A stretch of DNA of 37,694 bases from an uncultured Erysipelotrichaceae bacterium (GCA_946537835.1 CAMNGB010000005.1:1-37694); one strand, 5' to 3'; shown: positions 1 through 9,873, numbered from the stretch's first letter. The notes: a model not told the origin generated them from the sequence alone. Made by a program: numbers and translations.

Positions 1-831
<831 letters not shown>

Positions 832-889
832 GAATTGACATTTCCGTCAGGAAGTGCAATTATAATCTGCTCATCAGGAGGAAGTGATC

Positions 890-1165
890 ATGGAAAAGAA
901 AACTCTGAAGAACGAAGAACTTGAGACCATAGCCGGCGGTTTCCCGGACGGTGAATTGCCGGCCGGCACGCTTCTGTGTCCGCGCTGCGGCGAACCGGGA
1001 GATAAACTGAAACTGGTGACAACCGGCAAGATCAATCTGGAAGGTTCACAGCTGCAGCAGCTGGTTCCTGACAATACAATGAAAGTCTATTACTGTCCGC
1101 AGTGCGGCTTTGCCTTCATGGTATACGGACCGTTCTGGGAAAAGAGAGACTATCATCCTGAGTAA
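890..1165 (+). CDS. Small protein with double-glycine-type leader (MEKKTLKNEELETIAGG) and CPRC/CPQC zinc-ribbon-like core
   Basis: AGGAGG RBS at 877-882 upstream of ATG 890. Leader resembles the bacteriocin/ComC GG leader (L..EEL..I.GG). Core has two CPxC pairs. Confidence 0.8.
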   Translation: MEKKTLKNEELETIAGGFPDGELPAGTLLCPRCGEPGDKLKLVTTGKINLEGSQLQQLVPDNTMKVYYCPQCGFAFMVYGPFWEKRDYHPE

Positions 1166-1176
1166 ATCATGAAATG

Positions 1177-1208
1177 CGGCGGGCTCTTGCTGAACGGCCC
1201 GCCGTTTT
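1177..1208 (+). terminator. Intrinsic terminator after the GG-leader peptide gene
   Basis: Perfect 8-bp stem CGGCGGGC/GCCCGCCG followed by TTTT. Confidence 0.75.
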
Positions 1209-1325
1209 CATGGATGCTGTTCCGCAAAAAATCTGCCGCTGCCGGTATGCATGCCGGTGTATAATGAGATGGTCATATGACAGTACTGCAGAATCAGGAC
1301 AATATAAAAAGAAGTGAGGTGTACG

Positions 1326-2135
1326 ATGCGTACAAAAAAGAATCTGATGAAAGTGCTGTATGCGGTTGCTGCTGCAGTCATCTGCATCCTCATTTACAAA
1401 CTTCTGGCAAGACATATTCACGGCTTTTTCAGCAATGACTTTGTCGGCAGCTTCATGGCCCAGCTGTTCTTTGCTCTGCTGGCTACGGCAGCCTGCATGA
1501 TTCTCAGAATGACAGATACCTTTGAGACCGACTGGTCGTATCTGAAGAAGGGGTGGACGGCAGCCGGTCTGGAATATGCCCTGATACTGCTCTACAGCTT
1601 TCTGGGTCTGGCAAACCTGATGGATTCGACAGCGAAATGGTGGGAGTTCCTGCTGCTGTTCGGCCAGGCACTGCTGGTCGGCTACTGCGAGGAACTGCTG
1701 TTCCGCGGCATGATCCAGAGATCGCTGCATAAATATGTCGGCGAGAGAAACTGGCCGGATGTGCTGCTTGTCTGCATCATCAGCGGTTTACTGTTCGGTG
1801 CTGCCCATATTTCCAATGCCACCAGCACCGGCTGGGGTGCTGCCCTTTACCAGGCAGCCATTACCGGACTGACCGGAATCTATCTGGGTGCGGTCTACTG
1901 GCGCAACGGCAAGAACGTGTGGTTCATGATGCTCCTGCACGCCGTCTATGATATGGTTGGCTTCATCATGGCCGGCCGGCTCAGCGGCGGAACCGTTGCG
2001 GCAGCAACCCAGCATGCTTCCACGAACGGTGTGCGCGGATTCTTCACCTGGTTTGTCCTCTACGGTGCTGCGACCTTCATCGTCCTGCGTCCGAAGAAGG
2101 TGAATGAGGTTCTGGCGCAGAGCATTGCAAAGTGA
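1326..2135 (+). CDS. CPBP family intramembrane (CAAX/Abi-type) metalloprotease
   Basis: Multi-TM protein with EELLFRG motif (YCEELLFRGMIQRSL), a FGAAHIS second motif and a HAVYD third motif. ATG at 1326. Confidence 0.88.
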   Translation: MRTKKNLMKVLYAVAAAVICILIYKLLARHIHGFFSNDFVGSFMAQLFFALLATAACMILRMTDTFETDWSYLKKGWTAAGLEYALILLYSFLGLANLMDSTAKWWEFLLLFGQALLVGYCEELLFRGMIQRSLHKYVGERNWPDVLLVCIISGLLFGAAHISNATSTGWGAALYQAAITGLTGIYLGAVYWRNGKNVWFMMLLHAVYDMVGFIMAGRLSGGTVAAATQHASTNGVRGFFTWFVLYGAATFIVLRPKKVNEVLAQSIAK

Positions 2136-2149
2136 ACATTCATATTCAG

Positions 2150-2183
2150 ACCGCTCATTCTGCACGGCAGAGGGCGGTTTTTC
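2150..2183 (+). terminator. Intrinsic terminator after the CPBP protease gene
   Basis: ACCGC...CTGCacgGCAG...GCGGT nested hairpin followed by TTTTT. Confidence 0.6.
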
Positions 2184-2193
2184 ATATTGTGTA

Positions 2194-2221
2194 TTGACCG
2201 TCGGTCAAAAAGTGCTATGAT
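2194..2221 (+). promoter_or_regulatory. Promoter overlapped by a perfect 15-bp palindrome (TetR-operator-like)
   Basis: TTGACCG-T-CGGTCAA (2194-2208) includes -35 TTGACC. -10 TATGAT at 2216-2221 with 16-bp spacer. Confidence 0.65.
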
Positions 2222-2247
2222 GAGTATAACCACGGAGGTAATTACTT

Positions 2248-2877
2248 ATGGCATTCGAATTTGATAACGAAACAGTACGTACATATCCGATTGACAATTA
2301 TGTCTCGACACAGGAAGTAGCCTATGCTCTGGCTGAATACCTGGATCTGGAAAAGAACATGATCACCCAGACAGTCAGAAGCCGCAACGGCTATCTGATC
2401 CAGTGCAAGGGCGACGCTTCTGCCGAATGGACAAAGTATCTCGGCATGGATGCGGCCGTATCCGTCCGTCTCAGCCAGGCTGACGGAATCATGACCGTTG
2501 CCATCGGCTTTGAAAAATGGATGGAAAAGCTGGGAATCGCAGCCGTCGGCGCGATCCTCTTCCAGCCGCTGCTGCTGACAACCGGCATCGGCGCTCTGCG
2601 TCAGATCACTCTGCCGTCAGAGATCTTCACATTTATCGAACGGTATCTGTATCCGGACGGAAATGTTCCGCAGCCGGAAAAATCCGCACCGGCTCCGGAA
2701 GCTACGGAAACATGTCCGGTATGCGGCGCCGATCTGCGTCCGGGTGCAGCATTCTGCACAAACTGCGGTGCCAACCTGGCAGAGGTCAAAAAGGGAAAGA
2801 CCTGCCCGGAATGCGGCGAAGCCCTGCAGGGAGATGAAGTCTTCTGCCCGAAGTGCGGACATCATCTCGATGAATAA
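2248..2877 (+). CDS. Zinc-ribbon domain-containing protein
   Basis: Two C-terminal double-CxxC ribbons (CPVCGADLRPGAAFCTNCGANL; CPECGEALQGDEVFCPKCGHHL). RBS ggagg upstream. Confidence 0.85.
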   Translation: MAFEFDNETVRTYPIDNYVSTQEVAYALAEYLDLEKNMITQTVRSRNGYLIQCKGDASAEWTKYLGMDAAVSVRLSQADGIMTVAIGFEKWMEKLGIAAVGAILFQPLLLTTGIGALRQITLPSEIFTFIERYLYPDGNVPQPEKSAPAPEATETCPVCGADLRPGAAFCTNCGANLAEVKKGKTCPECGEALQGDEVFCPKCGHHLDE

Positions 2878-2902
2878 CCGATATCATCAAAGACTTATGA
2901 GA

Positions 2903-2926
2903 AAACGGCTTTCGGGCCGTTTTTTC
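2903..2926 (+). terminator. Intrinsic terminator
   Basis: AAAACGGC tttcg GGCCGTTTTTT. Confidence 0.75.
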
Positions 2927-2955
2927 TGTATAATGGAACAGCCGAGGAAAAGCAT

Positions 2956-3987
2956 ATGAGTGAAATGAATGATATTGAAATCAAGGCTGCCGGTCTTGAG
3001 ATACAGGCTGCAATACTGCATATCCTGGACGGAAGAAGCCACCGCATCATTCTGTCCGAGCGGACCCTGGATCTGGAAAATCCGAGAATTGAAAAATACG
3101 TGCGCCGCTATGTCAACAGAAGCCGCAATGACATGCGCCTGAAACCGGGAACTTTCCTTCCCGACAGTGCATTTGAGAAACAGATGGAGCGCTGGTTTCA
3201 GAGGGAAACGGATTTTGTGCCGTTTACGGCAGAGGCACTGCGGCCGCTGATCGGCTACTTTGAAGAGGAAGAAGCCCGCAGCTTTGAGGTGCTGGCAGTT
3301 GATTTCCGCTTTGATGAAGTGCCGTATGTTCTGTTTATCCTGCTGGAAGAAAGTGAAACGATTGCCGGCCTGAGTATGAGCGAAGGCGGTGCCGTTGCCA
3401 ATACGCTCAGTTTTGCCAACACGGCACTGCCGGCCGTTTCCAGAAGCGTTGCCAGCTTTGCCCTCATCAATGTGCTCAGTCATGAGATCGGCTATGTCGA
3501 TGAAGGAAAATGGGACAAGGATGTCGAGCTTATTACAGAACGCCTGCTGCAGGCAGAAGGCGGCATCTCCTGTAAGGAAACGGTGCAGACAGTCAGGGAA
3601 ATCGCCTGTGAAGTGGCTGAGGAATTCGATGAGAATCCGGCCCTGGTGCTCGGCCGGGTAAAGAACTATATCGCTTCGGCTGCCGAAGAGGGCATGAGTC
3701 TCAATACCGAAACCATGGTATCGGAAGTCTTTGAAGACGAACCGGAAATGGCCAGGTCCTTTCTGAAAAAGACCGAAGAAAAGACACTGCCGAAAGAAAC
3801 GGAACTGCCGAAGGCATCAATCCGGATGTCAATGAGAAAGCAGAAAATCAGAACCGATACCGGCATTGAGATCACATTCCCGGCTGCCTACAGCGACAGC
3901 AGTGAATATATTGAATTCATCCGCAATGATGACGGTTCCTATACGATCGAGATCCGCTCGGTCAATCAGATCGACAGCCAGATCTGA
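2956..3987 (+). CDS. 37-kDa nucleoid-associated protein (NdpA/YejK-like)
   Basis: 343 aa; overall N-terminal pattern (AILHILD... LDLENPRIEKYVRRYVNRSRND) resembles the nucleoid-associated protein family. Family assignment from memory. Confidence 0.7.
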   Translation: MSEMNDIEIKAAGLEIQAAILHILDGRSHRIILSERTLDLENPRIEKYVRRYVNRSRNDMRLKPGTFLPDSAFEKQMERWFQRETDFVPFTAEALRPLIGYFEEEEARSFEVLAVDFRFDEVPYVLFILLEESETIAGLSMSEGGAVANTLSFANTALPAVSRSVASFALINVLSHEIGYVDEGKWDKDVELITERLLQAEGGISCKETVQTVREIACEVAEEFDENPALVLGRVKNYIASAAEEGMSLNTETMVSEVFEDEPEMARSFLKKTEEKTLPKETELPKASIRMSMRKQKIRTDTGIEITFPAAYSDSSEYIEFIRNDDGSYTIEIRSVNQIDSQI

Positions 3988-4001
3988 GAAAGGAGAGACG
4001 C

Positions 4002-4865
4002 ATGGATCTGAGAGTCCTGAACAACTTTCTCGCGGTTGCCCGGGAAGAAAGCTTTTCCAAGGCAGCCGCCGCAATTCATATCTCCCAGCCGACACTTTCC
4101 CGGCAGATCGCCGAACTGGAAGAAGAACTCGGCAAAAAGCTGTTTGTGCGCGGCGCCAGGAAACTGACACTGACGGCCGAAGGGCAGCTGCTGAAAAAAA
4201 GAGCCGGCGAACTGCTGGCACTGGCCGAAAAGACTGAGACGGAAATCCGCGGCAGCAGTCAGGAAATCGAAGGGGATATCTATATCGGAGCCGGTGAAAC
4301 TTACGGCATCCATGCCATAACAGGAGCCTTCCGGAAGCTGAAGGAAGAATACCCCGGCATTCGCATCCATATTTCCAGCGGCGACAGGCGCGATCTTGAC
4401 TGGCAGCTGGACAACGGCCTGATCGATATGGCCGCCGTGTTCGGCGAACCGGATCATTCCCGGTGTGAAAGCATTGAACTGCCGGCAGCTGACCGCATGG
4501 GTGTCTATGTCAGAATGGATGATCCGCTGGCCGAAAAAAAGCAGATCTCTCCGAAGAAAGACCTGGCAGGAAGACAGCTCATCGTCAACCGTGACAGCAG
4601 CAGTGAACTTGTGCCGGGAATCAGCCTGCATCAGTTTCAGACAGCCGGCACATACAGCCTGCTGTACAATGCATCGCTGATGGCTGAAGACGGAATCGGA
4701 TGTGTTGTCGGTCTGGAACATATCATCAATACCGAAGGCACCGATCTTGTCTTTATTCCCTTTGTACCGGAATACCGGCCGCCGCTGTTTCTGATCTATA
4801 AGAAGTATCAGACAATGCCGGCCCATATTGCCATGCTGATCAATGAAATACGGAAAGCAGCCTGA
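4002..4865 (+). CDS. LysR family transcriptional regulator
   Basis: N-terminal wHTH MDLRVLNNFLAVAREESFSKAAAAIHISQPTLSRQIAELEEELGKKLFVR. Confidence 0.95.
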   Translation: MDLRVLNNFLAVAREESFSKAAAAIHISQPTLSRQIAELEEELGKKLFVRGARKLTLTAEGQLLKKRAGELLALAEKTETEIRGSSQEIEGDIYIGAGETYGIHAITGAFRKLKEEYPGIRIHISSGDRRDLDWQLDNGLIDMAAVFGEPDHSRCESIELPAADRMGVYVRMDDPLAEKKQISPKKDLAGRQLIVNRDSSSELVPGISLHQFQTAGTYSLLYNASLMAEDGIGCVVGLEHIINTEGTDLVFIPFVPEYRPPLFLIYKKYQTMPAHIAMLINEIRKAA

Positions 4866-4878
4866 GCTGCTTTTTTTT
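4854..4878 (+). terminator. Intrinsic terminator of the LysR gene
   Basis: AAAGCAGC ctga GCTGCTTT plus T-run; overlaps the stop codon. Confidence 0.8.
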
Positions 4879-6014
4879 CATTCACCGATAAACCAGCCGA
4901 CTGCCGCAAGAATCAGATAGAGGATGCCGCAGATCAGAAACTGGACGCCAAGGGAAGAAGCAAACACGGACAGCAGGGTTCCGGCATACGGGGCAATGAA
5001 GGCACCGAGACCCTGGAAGACGAGGATGACGGTTGTGCCGGTTGCCGCAAATGATGCAAATCTTGTCGATACACGTTCCTGCAGGAACGGTACAAATGCC
5101 AGATAGCCGAAGCCGAGCAGAAAGGATGCGGCCATCATCGGAATCATGCCGGAAGCAATATATGCCAGGGCAAATCCGGCTGTGCAGATCAGATAGAATA
5201 CCGGCAGACTCAGCCGTCCGAGGACATTCTTCATTCTGCCGTAGACTGCTCCGGCCAGAAGCGATCCGGCAGAGATGCACATGACAAGAAGACTTCCGGC
5301 AGTGCTTCCGCCGATACTCCGTTCTGCCGCCAGGCTGGAACATTTGACAACGAATACGGTGGCAAGGGCAACCGATACAAAGGTCAGAAGACCGAGACCG
5401 ATGAGGCCTGTCCATTCGGAGCCTGTATGCACGGCGGCACTCTCTGTTTCACTGGTCCGGATCGAACCGACATGGGGAATAAAGAAGAGAACTGCCAGGA
5501 ATACCGGAAAGCCGAACAGATATACCAGGAAGGACGCATGCCAGCTGATGGCCAGCAGTCTTCCGGCAATGAATGCCGTAACCAGGGACGCCAGGCCGCC
5601 GGCACTGCCCTGCAGGCCGATCATGGAAGAGCGTTCTTCACCCTGAAAGAAGAAGATGATCAGTATCAGCATGGCCGAGGTGATCAGGCCGCAGCCGAAG
5701 CCGAAGATGCCTCTGGCCAGCAGGATCATCCAGATGTTGCTGAGGATCACGGGCAGGGTTCCGAAGATCCCTGCGATCAGCGCCCCAGCCAGAACGATTT
5801 TCTTATAGCCGACGGCGGAAGCAATGCGGGAAGAGCAGAGCACCGCCAGCATTGAGAACAGGGAAGGAACTGTTGTGACAAGTTCGAGAAGATACAGCGG
5901 CGTATCTTTCATATCGGCAGCCATGGCCGGAATATTGCCGGCGATGGCGTTGAGGGATGCGGTAACGAAACAGCAGGAGAGGATCGCCAGTTTCAGTACA
6001 AGTTTGTTTTTCAT
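4878..6014 (-). CDS. MFS transporter
   Basis: 378 aa, ~12 hydrophobic segments, MFS-like loop AVGYKKIVLAGALIAGIFGTLP. Confidence 0.9.
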   Translation of the reverse strand: MKNKLVLKLAILSCCFVTASLNAIAGNIPAMAADMKDTPLYLLELVTTVPSLFSMLAVLCSSRIASAVGYKKIVLAGALIAGIFGTLPVILSNIWMILLARGIFGFGCGLITSAMLILIIFFFQGEERSSMIGLQGSAGGLASLVTAFIAGRLLAISWHASFLVYLFGFPVFLAVLFFIPHVGSIRTSETESAAVHTGSEWTGLIGLGLLTFVSVALATVFVVKCSSLAAERSIGGSTAGSLLVMCISAGSLLAGAVYGRMKNVLGRLSLPVFYLICTAGFALAYIASGMIPMMAASFLLGFGYLAFVPFLQERVSTRFASFAATGTTVILVFQGLGAFIAPYAGTLLSVFASSLGVQFLICGILYLILAAVGWFIGE

Positions 6015-6330
6015 ATCCGCACCATCCTTACGGCTTCAGTATAGCGGCATACAAAAGTAATTTGAAATATCGATAACAAATAGCAATATATACGATATAT
6101 GAATAGGTATAGAAGATCATTCCAAGATGAATTCCGGCTGTGCTTTCCGTCTGAAACATTTCTACTTGTTCTTCAGCTGTGACATATTTTCTTCCAGGAT
6201 CCTGCAGGAGAGGGGCAATCTGATCGTTCATGTTTTCCTTGCAGAAAAAAACATTATTTACAGTAAAAATATGATACAGTCAGCGGATCCGATTTTTTAT
6301 AATAAAAGTGAAAAAGGAGGAATCCGTCAC

Positions 6331-7104
6331 GTGAAAAAGATAATGAAGACAGCCGGACTGCTGACGCTGACTGCACTTCCGGCCGGCATCTATGCGGCCT
6401 GGAAAAAACTGCAGAAAAGCATCAGTGAACTTCCCGGCAACGGTGAAACGTATGATTTTTCGTATATTCAGGAAACAGAAAGCCCGCTGAAGGGGAAGAA
6501 GATCGCCGTACTCGGCTCTTCCGTTGCCCACGGTGCCTTCTCGATGCAGAAATCGCTGGGCGAATATTTTGCCCTGCGCTTCGGTGCCCATCTGTACAAG
6601 GAAACGGTCAGCGGCACGACCCTGGCCGATGTCACACCGCTTTCCTATGTCCGCAGAATCAGAAAGCTGGACAGGAATGCACCGTATGATGTGTTTATCT
6701 GTCAGCTGTCCACCAATGATGCGACAACAAAGAGACCGCTGGGTGAGATCGGCAGCGACACGGATACCGTGACCGGAGCCATTGAATACATCATCCGTCA
6801 TGCCCGTGATCATTATCACTGCCCGGTTGTGTTCTTCACCGGTTCCCGCTATGAAAGCAAAGCCTATGAAGCAATGGTCGAACGGCTGATGGAACTGAAG
6901 GAACTCTACGGCATCGGAGTCATCGATCTCTGGCATGATGAAGAGTTCAACAATATCAGCGATGAGAAACGGGCACTCTATATGCATGATCCCATCCATC
7001 CGACCAGAGCCGGCTACCGTGACTGGTGGGGACCGGAAGCAGAAAGACAGCTTCTTGCATATCTGCGGGAGAAGGAGGGGGCATGTCAAAAACGGGCGTC
7101 CTGA
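6331..7104 (+). CDS. SGNH/GDSL hydrolase family protein
   Basis: GKKIAVLGSSVAHGAFS (block I), CQLSTNDATT (block III), DPIHPTRAGY (block V). AAAGGAGG RBS before GTG 6331. Confidence 0.88.
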   Translation: MKKIMKTAGLLTLTALPAGIYAAWKKLQKSISELPGNGETYDFSYIQETESPLKGKKIAVLGSSVAHGAFSMQKSLGEYFALRFGAHLYKETVSGTTLADVTPLSYVRRIRKLDRNAPYDVFICQLSTNDATTKRPLGEIGSDTDTVTGAIEYIIRHARDHYHCPVVFFTGSRYESKAYEAMVERLMELKELYGIGVIDLWHDEEFNNISDEKRALYMHDPIHPTRAGYRDWWGPEAERQLLAYLREKEGACQKRAS

Positions 7105-7941
7105 TCTGGCGGAAGATTTTTGAATCGGGCGATGCAAAGCGCATTGCCCTCCAGCATCCCGATATTTCCGATCTTGAAATCACCCGTGACATTCCCTATA
7201 TCAATGACAATGAGCAGGGACGGAAACAGGAATGATCCCGTCATGATCAACATTCACGGCGGCGGCCTGTTTGCGTCATTTAAGGAAGTCAACAGAAATT
7301 TCAACTATGCCATCGCCAAGATGGGATATACCGTCATCTCCTTAAGCTACCGGAGAATTCCCGAGACGACCCTGATCCATCAGATCGAAGATGTCATGGC
7401 TGCCATGCGCTATATTGAAAAACATGCCGATGATCTGAACATCAGTCTTGACCATGTATATCTTTCCGGTGATTCGGCCAGCGCACTGCTTTCGCTGTAT
7501 GTGCTGGCCCTGCACCGCAGCACAAAGCTGTGCACGATCTTCAATATCAGACCTTCCGGAATCGTCCTCCGGGCCGGATGCTTCATTTCCATCATGTGCG
7601 ATACCCAGAGAAAGGATCTGATGGCTGCCATCTCCGACGTTGTCACCGACCGCAGCGACAGGGCAAAGCCGTATGAAAAATACATGCTGGATCCGCTGTC
7701 GGTGCTGAATGTTTCCTCACTGCCGCCGATGATCCAGATCACCAGCACCGAAGATGCGATTCACCTGGATTCGCTGAAGGTCCGCAGACGGCTGAGAGAG
7801 CACGGCATTGAACATGAAATGCACGATTATCCGCTGGGCATTGAAAGACACCTGGTGCATGTCTTCTCTGTCATGTATCCCGACTGACCGGAAAGTCAGG
7901 AAGTCTACGGTCATATGGACAGGTGGTTTAAGGAACACTGA
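7083..7941 (+). pseudogene. Degraded alpha/beta hydrolase (frameshift plus in-frame TGA)
   Basis: Frame from ATG 7083 ends at 7235 (MSKTGVLIWRKIFESG...DIPYINDNEQGRKQE*). Hydrolase body resumes in another frame (DPVMINIHGGGLFASF...YLSGDSASA...). After TGA 7885-7887 the same frame continues with PESQEVYGHMDRWFKEH* to 7941. Confidence 0.75.
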
Positions 7942-7943
7942 TC

Positions 7944-8708
7944 ATGTACAGAAAATATTTTGTATGGAACTTTGACGACGGTCTCGAACAGGACAGAAAG
8001 ATCATTGAGGTCCTGAAGAAATACCATATGGGTGCGACCTTCAATCTGAATTCGGGACTGTACGGAGAGAAGACCTTTGAAGGCCGCATCGGCAATCTCG
8101 GCATGACGGAAATGCCGTACGATGAATATCAGAAGAAGAAATTCCGTCTCCTGCCGTACGTTCCCCATTTCCGCATTCCCGAAGATGAAGTGAAGGAAGT
8201 ATATGAGGGCTTTGAAATTGCCTCCCATACCCTGACCCATAAAAACATGAAGAAATGCACGGATGAAGAAATCGAAAGGGAGATCTGCGAAGATGTTTCC
8301 AATCTGGAACAGAAATTCGGACAGAAGATCACCGGCTTTGCCTATCCGTACGGAGCTGTGAATGAGAAATGCACACAGGTCCTGAAGGATGCCGGCATCC
8401 GCTATGCCAGAACCGTAAAGTCCGATCCGTCCTTCCGTTTCCCGGAAGATCCGCTGCATATGCCGATGACCTGCTGGCATATTTCAAAAAAGGCCTTTGA
8501 CCTTCTGGACGAATTCATCAATGCCAGGCCGGAGGACGGGGACATGCTGTTTGTGATGTTTGCCCACGGCTATGAATTCGATTTCGGCACCAGGGAAAGC
8601 AGCTGGTATACATTTGACAAAATCTGCCGCACCGTCAGCGGTCACAGTGATATCGAATGCGTCTCCAACGGCGAGGCATTCCGGAGACATGAGGAGGAAA
8701 TGAAATGA
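7944..8708 (+). CDS. Polysaccharide deacetylase family protein (NodB-like)
   Basis: WNFDDGLEQDRKIIEVLKKYHMGATFNLNSG, EIASHTLTHKNM, GFAYPYGAVNEK. Confidence 0.9.
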   Translation: MYRKYFVWNFDDGLEQDRKIIEVLKKYHMGATFNLNSGLYGEKTFEGRIGNLGMTEMPYDEYQKKKFRLLPYVPHFRIPEDEVKEVYEGFEIASHTLTHKNMKKCTDEEIEREICEDVSNLEQKFGQKITGFAYPYGAVNEKCTQVLKDAGIRYARTVKSDPSFRFPEDPLHMPMTCWHISKKAFDLLDEFINARPEDGDMLFVMFAHGYEFDFGTRESSWYTFDKICRTVSGHSDIECVSNGEAFRRHEEEMK

Positions 8709-9838
8709 CACAATGGACACCTGTATGGCATCAGGCTCTGGTCCGTTCACTGATGGACGGAAAACCGTTTTCCCATCATCATACGGTGATCTTTCCGGTG
8801 CATATCGCACCTGAAGCCGATGCCCTGCGCATCCGTTTCTCCAATCTGTTCGGACAGGAGACAAGCCGCATCGGCTCCGTTACGGTGAAAGCGGAAAGCA
8901 GTCTGAAGCCGGTTACGGTCAGAAAGGAAAGGGCATTTCGGATCCCGTCCGGCACCCAGATCTGGTCCGATCCGCTGGAACTGCCGCTTCCGGCAGGAAG
9001 CGATATCGAGATCCGGATCTACTATGAAAATGTCCAGACCGACTGCAATATGATCGAAGATCAGGCCAACTGGCTCAGGGGCGACAGGACATACAGTGCC
9101 GATACATTTCCGCTCAGGAAACCGGCAGTCGGGAAACTGCTCGGTACTGCCAATGCCGTTCCGGCAATGGATCTGATCGAAGTCAGAAGCGGACAGGAAA
9201 GCTCCTGCATCGTTGCCTTCGGCGACAGTATCACCGCCATGTCGAAATGGACAAAGCCGCTGGCTGCCAGACTGGAGAAGGAATACGGCGGAAAATATAC
9301 GCTGCTCAACAGCGGCATTGCCGGCAACTGCCTGCTTTACAAGGTGGGCGGCCTGTTCGGAAATGTCTTCGGCGAAAAGGGCACCGACCGCTTCAAAAGG
9401 GATGTTCTGAAGCTGCCGCATGTCAGTACCGTGATCTTTGCCCTCGGTGTCAATGATGTTTCCTATCTGAATGATGAAACAAGGGACATCATTAACGAGG
9501 AAGCCTATATCAGTGCCGTCACAAAGATCGCAGATGATCTGCATGAAGCCGGCATCCGGGTGATCGGAACAACGATCACGCCGCGCCTGAAGGTCGCAAG
9601 GACCATGGGAAAATATACGCAGGAAATGGAAGACCTGCGGCTCAGGCTGAATGCCTGGATCCGCAGCACCGATATCTTTGACGGTGTTGCCGATCAGGAA
9701 CTTGCTGTCCGCGACGAGGATGAAAACGGATATTTCTTCCGGGAAGGGATCCACATGGGAGATCACCTGCATCCCAACGAAGCCGGCGGCATCATCATGG
9801 CTGACAACTTCGACCTGAAAATGCTGACAGGGGAATAA
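8705..9838 (+). CDS. SGNH/GDSL hydrolase with N-terminal beta-rich domain
   Basis: IVAFGDSITAMSKWTKPLAARL, NSGIAGN, FALGVNDVSYL, GDHLHPNEAGG. ATGA overlap with the deacetylase gene. Confidence 0.93.
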   Translation: MTQWTPVWHQALVRSLMDGKPFSHHHTVIFPVHIAPEADALRIRFSNLFGQETSRIGSVTVKAESSLKPVTVRKERAFRIPSGTQIWSDPLELPLPAGSDIEIRIYYENVQTDCNMIEDQANWLRGDRTYSADTFPLRKPAVGKLLGTANAVPAMDLIEVRSGQESSCIVAFGDSITAMSKWTKPLAARLEKEYGGKYTLLNSGIAGNCLLYKVGGLFGNVFGEKGTDRFKRDVLKLPHVSTVIFALGVNDVSYLNDETRDIINEEAYISAVTKIADDLHEAGIRVIGTTITPRLKVARTMGKYTQEMEDLRLRLNAWIRSTDIFDGVADQELAVRDEDENGYFFREGIHMGDHLHPNEAGGIIMADNFDLKMLTGE

Positions 9839-9840
9839 CA

Positions 9841-9873
9841 GAAAAAGAGGGACAGTTCAGGACTGTTCCTCTT
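9841..9873 (-). terminator. Intrinsic terminator of the aldo/keto reductase operon
   Basis: Inverted repeat AAGAGGGACAGT tcagg ACTGTTCCTCTT; minus-strand transcript ends in ...CTCTTTTTC. Confidence 0.65.

Noticed and set aside
3966-4826. Long minus-strand ORF (286 aa) antisense to the LysR gene
   Set aside because: Sense strand encodes a clear LysR regulator. The antisense protein is Cys/His/Gln-rich with no domain; typical shadow ORF in moderately GC-rich DNA.
7885-7887. TGA as a recoded Trp codon (Mycoplasma-like code)
   Set aside because: Many clear genes in the window end at TGA (e.g. LysR, pdp, topA), and the same gene carries a frameshift, so decay is the simpler explanation.
8747-9772. 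341-aa minus-strand ORF antisense to the SGNH hydrolase
   Set aside because: Shadow ORF; the sense frame has all SGNH blocks and a proper start.
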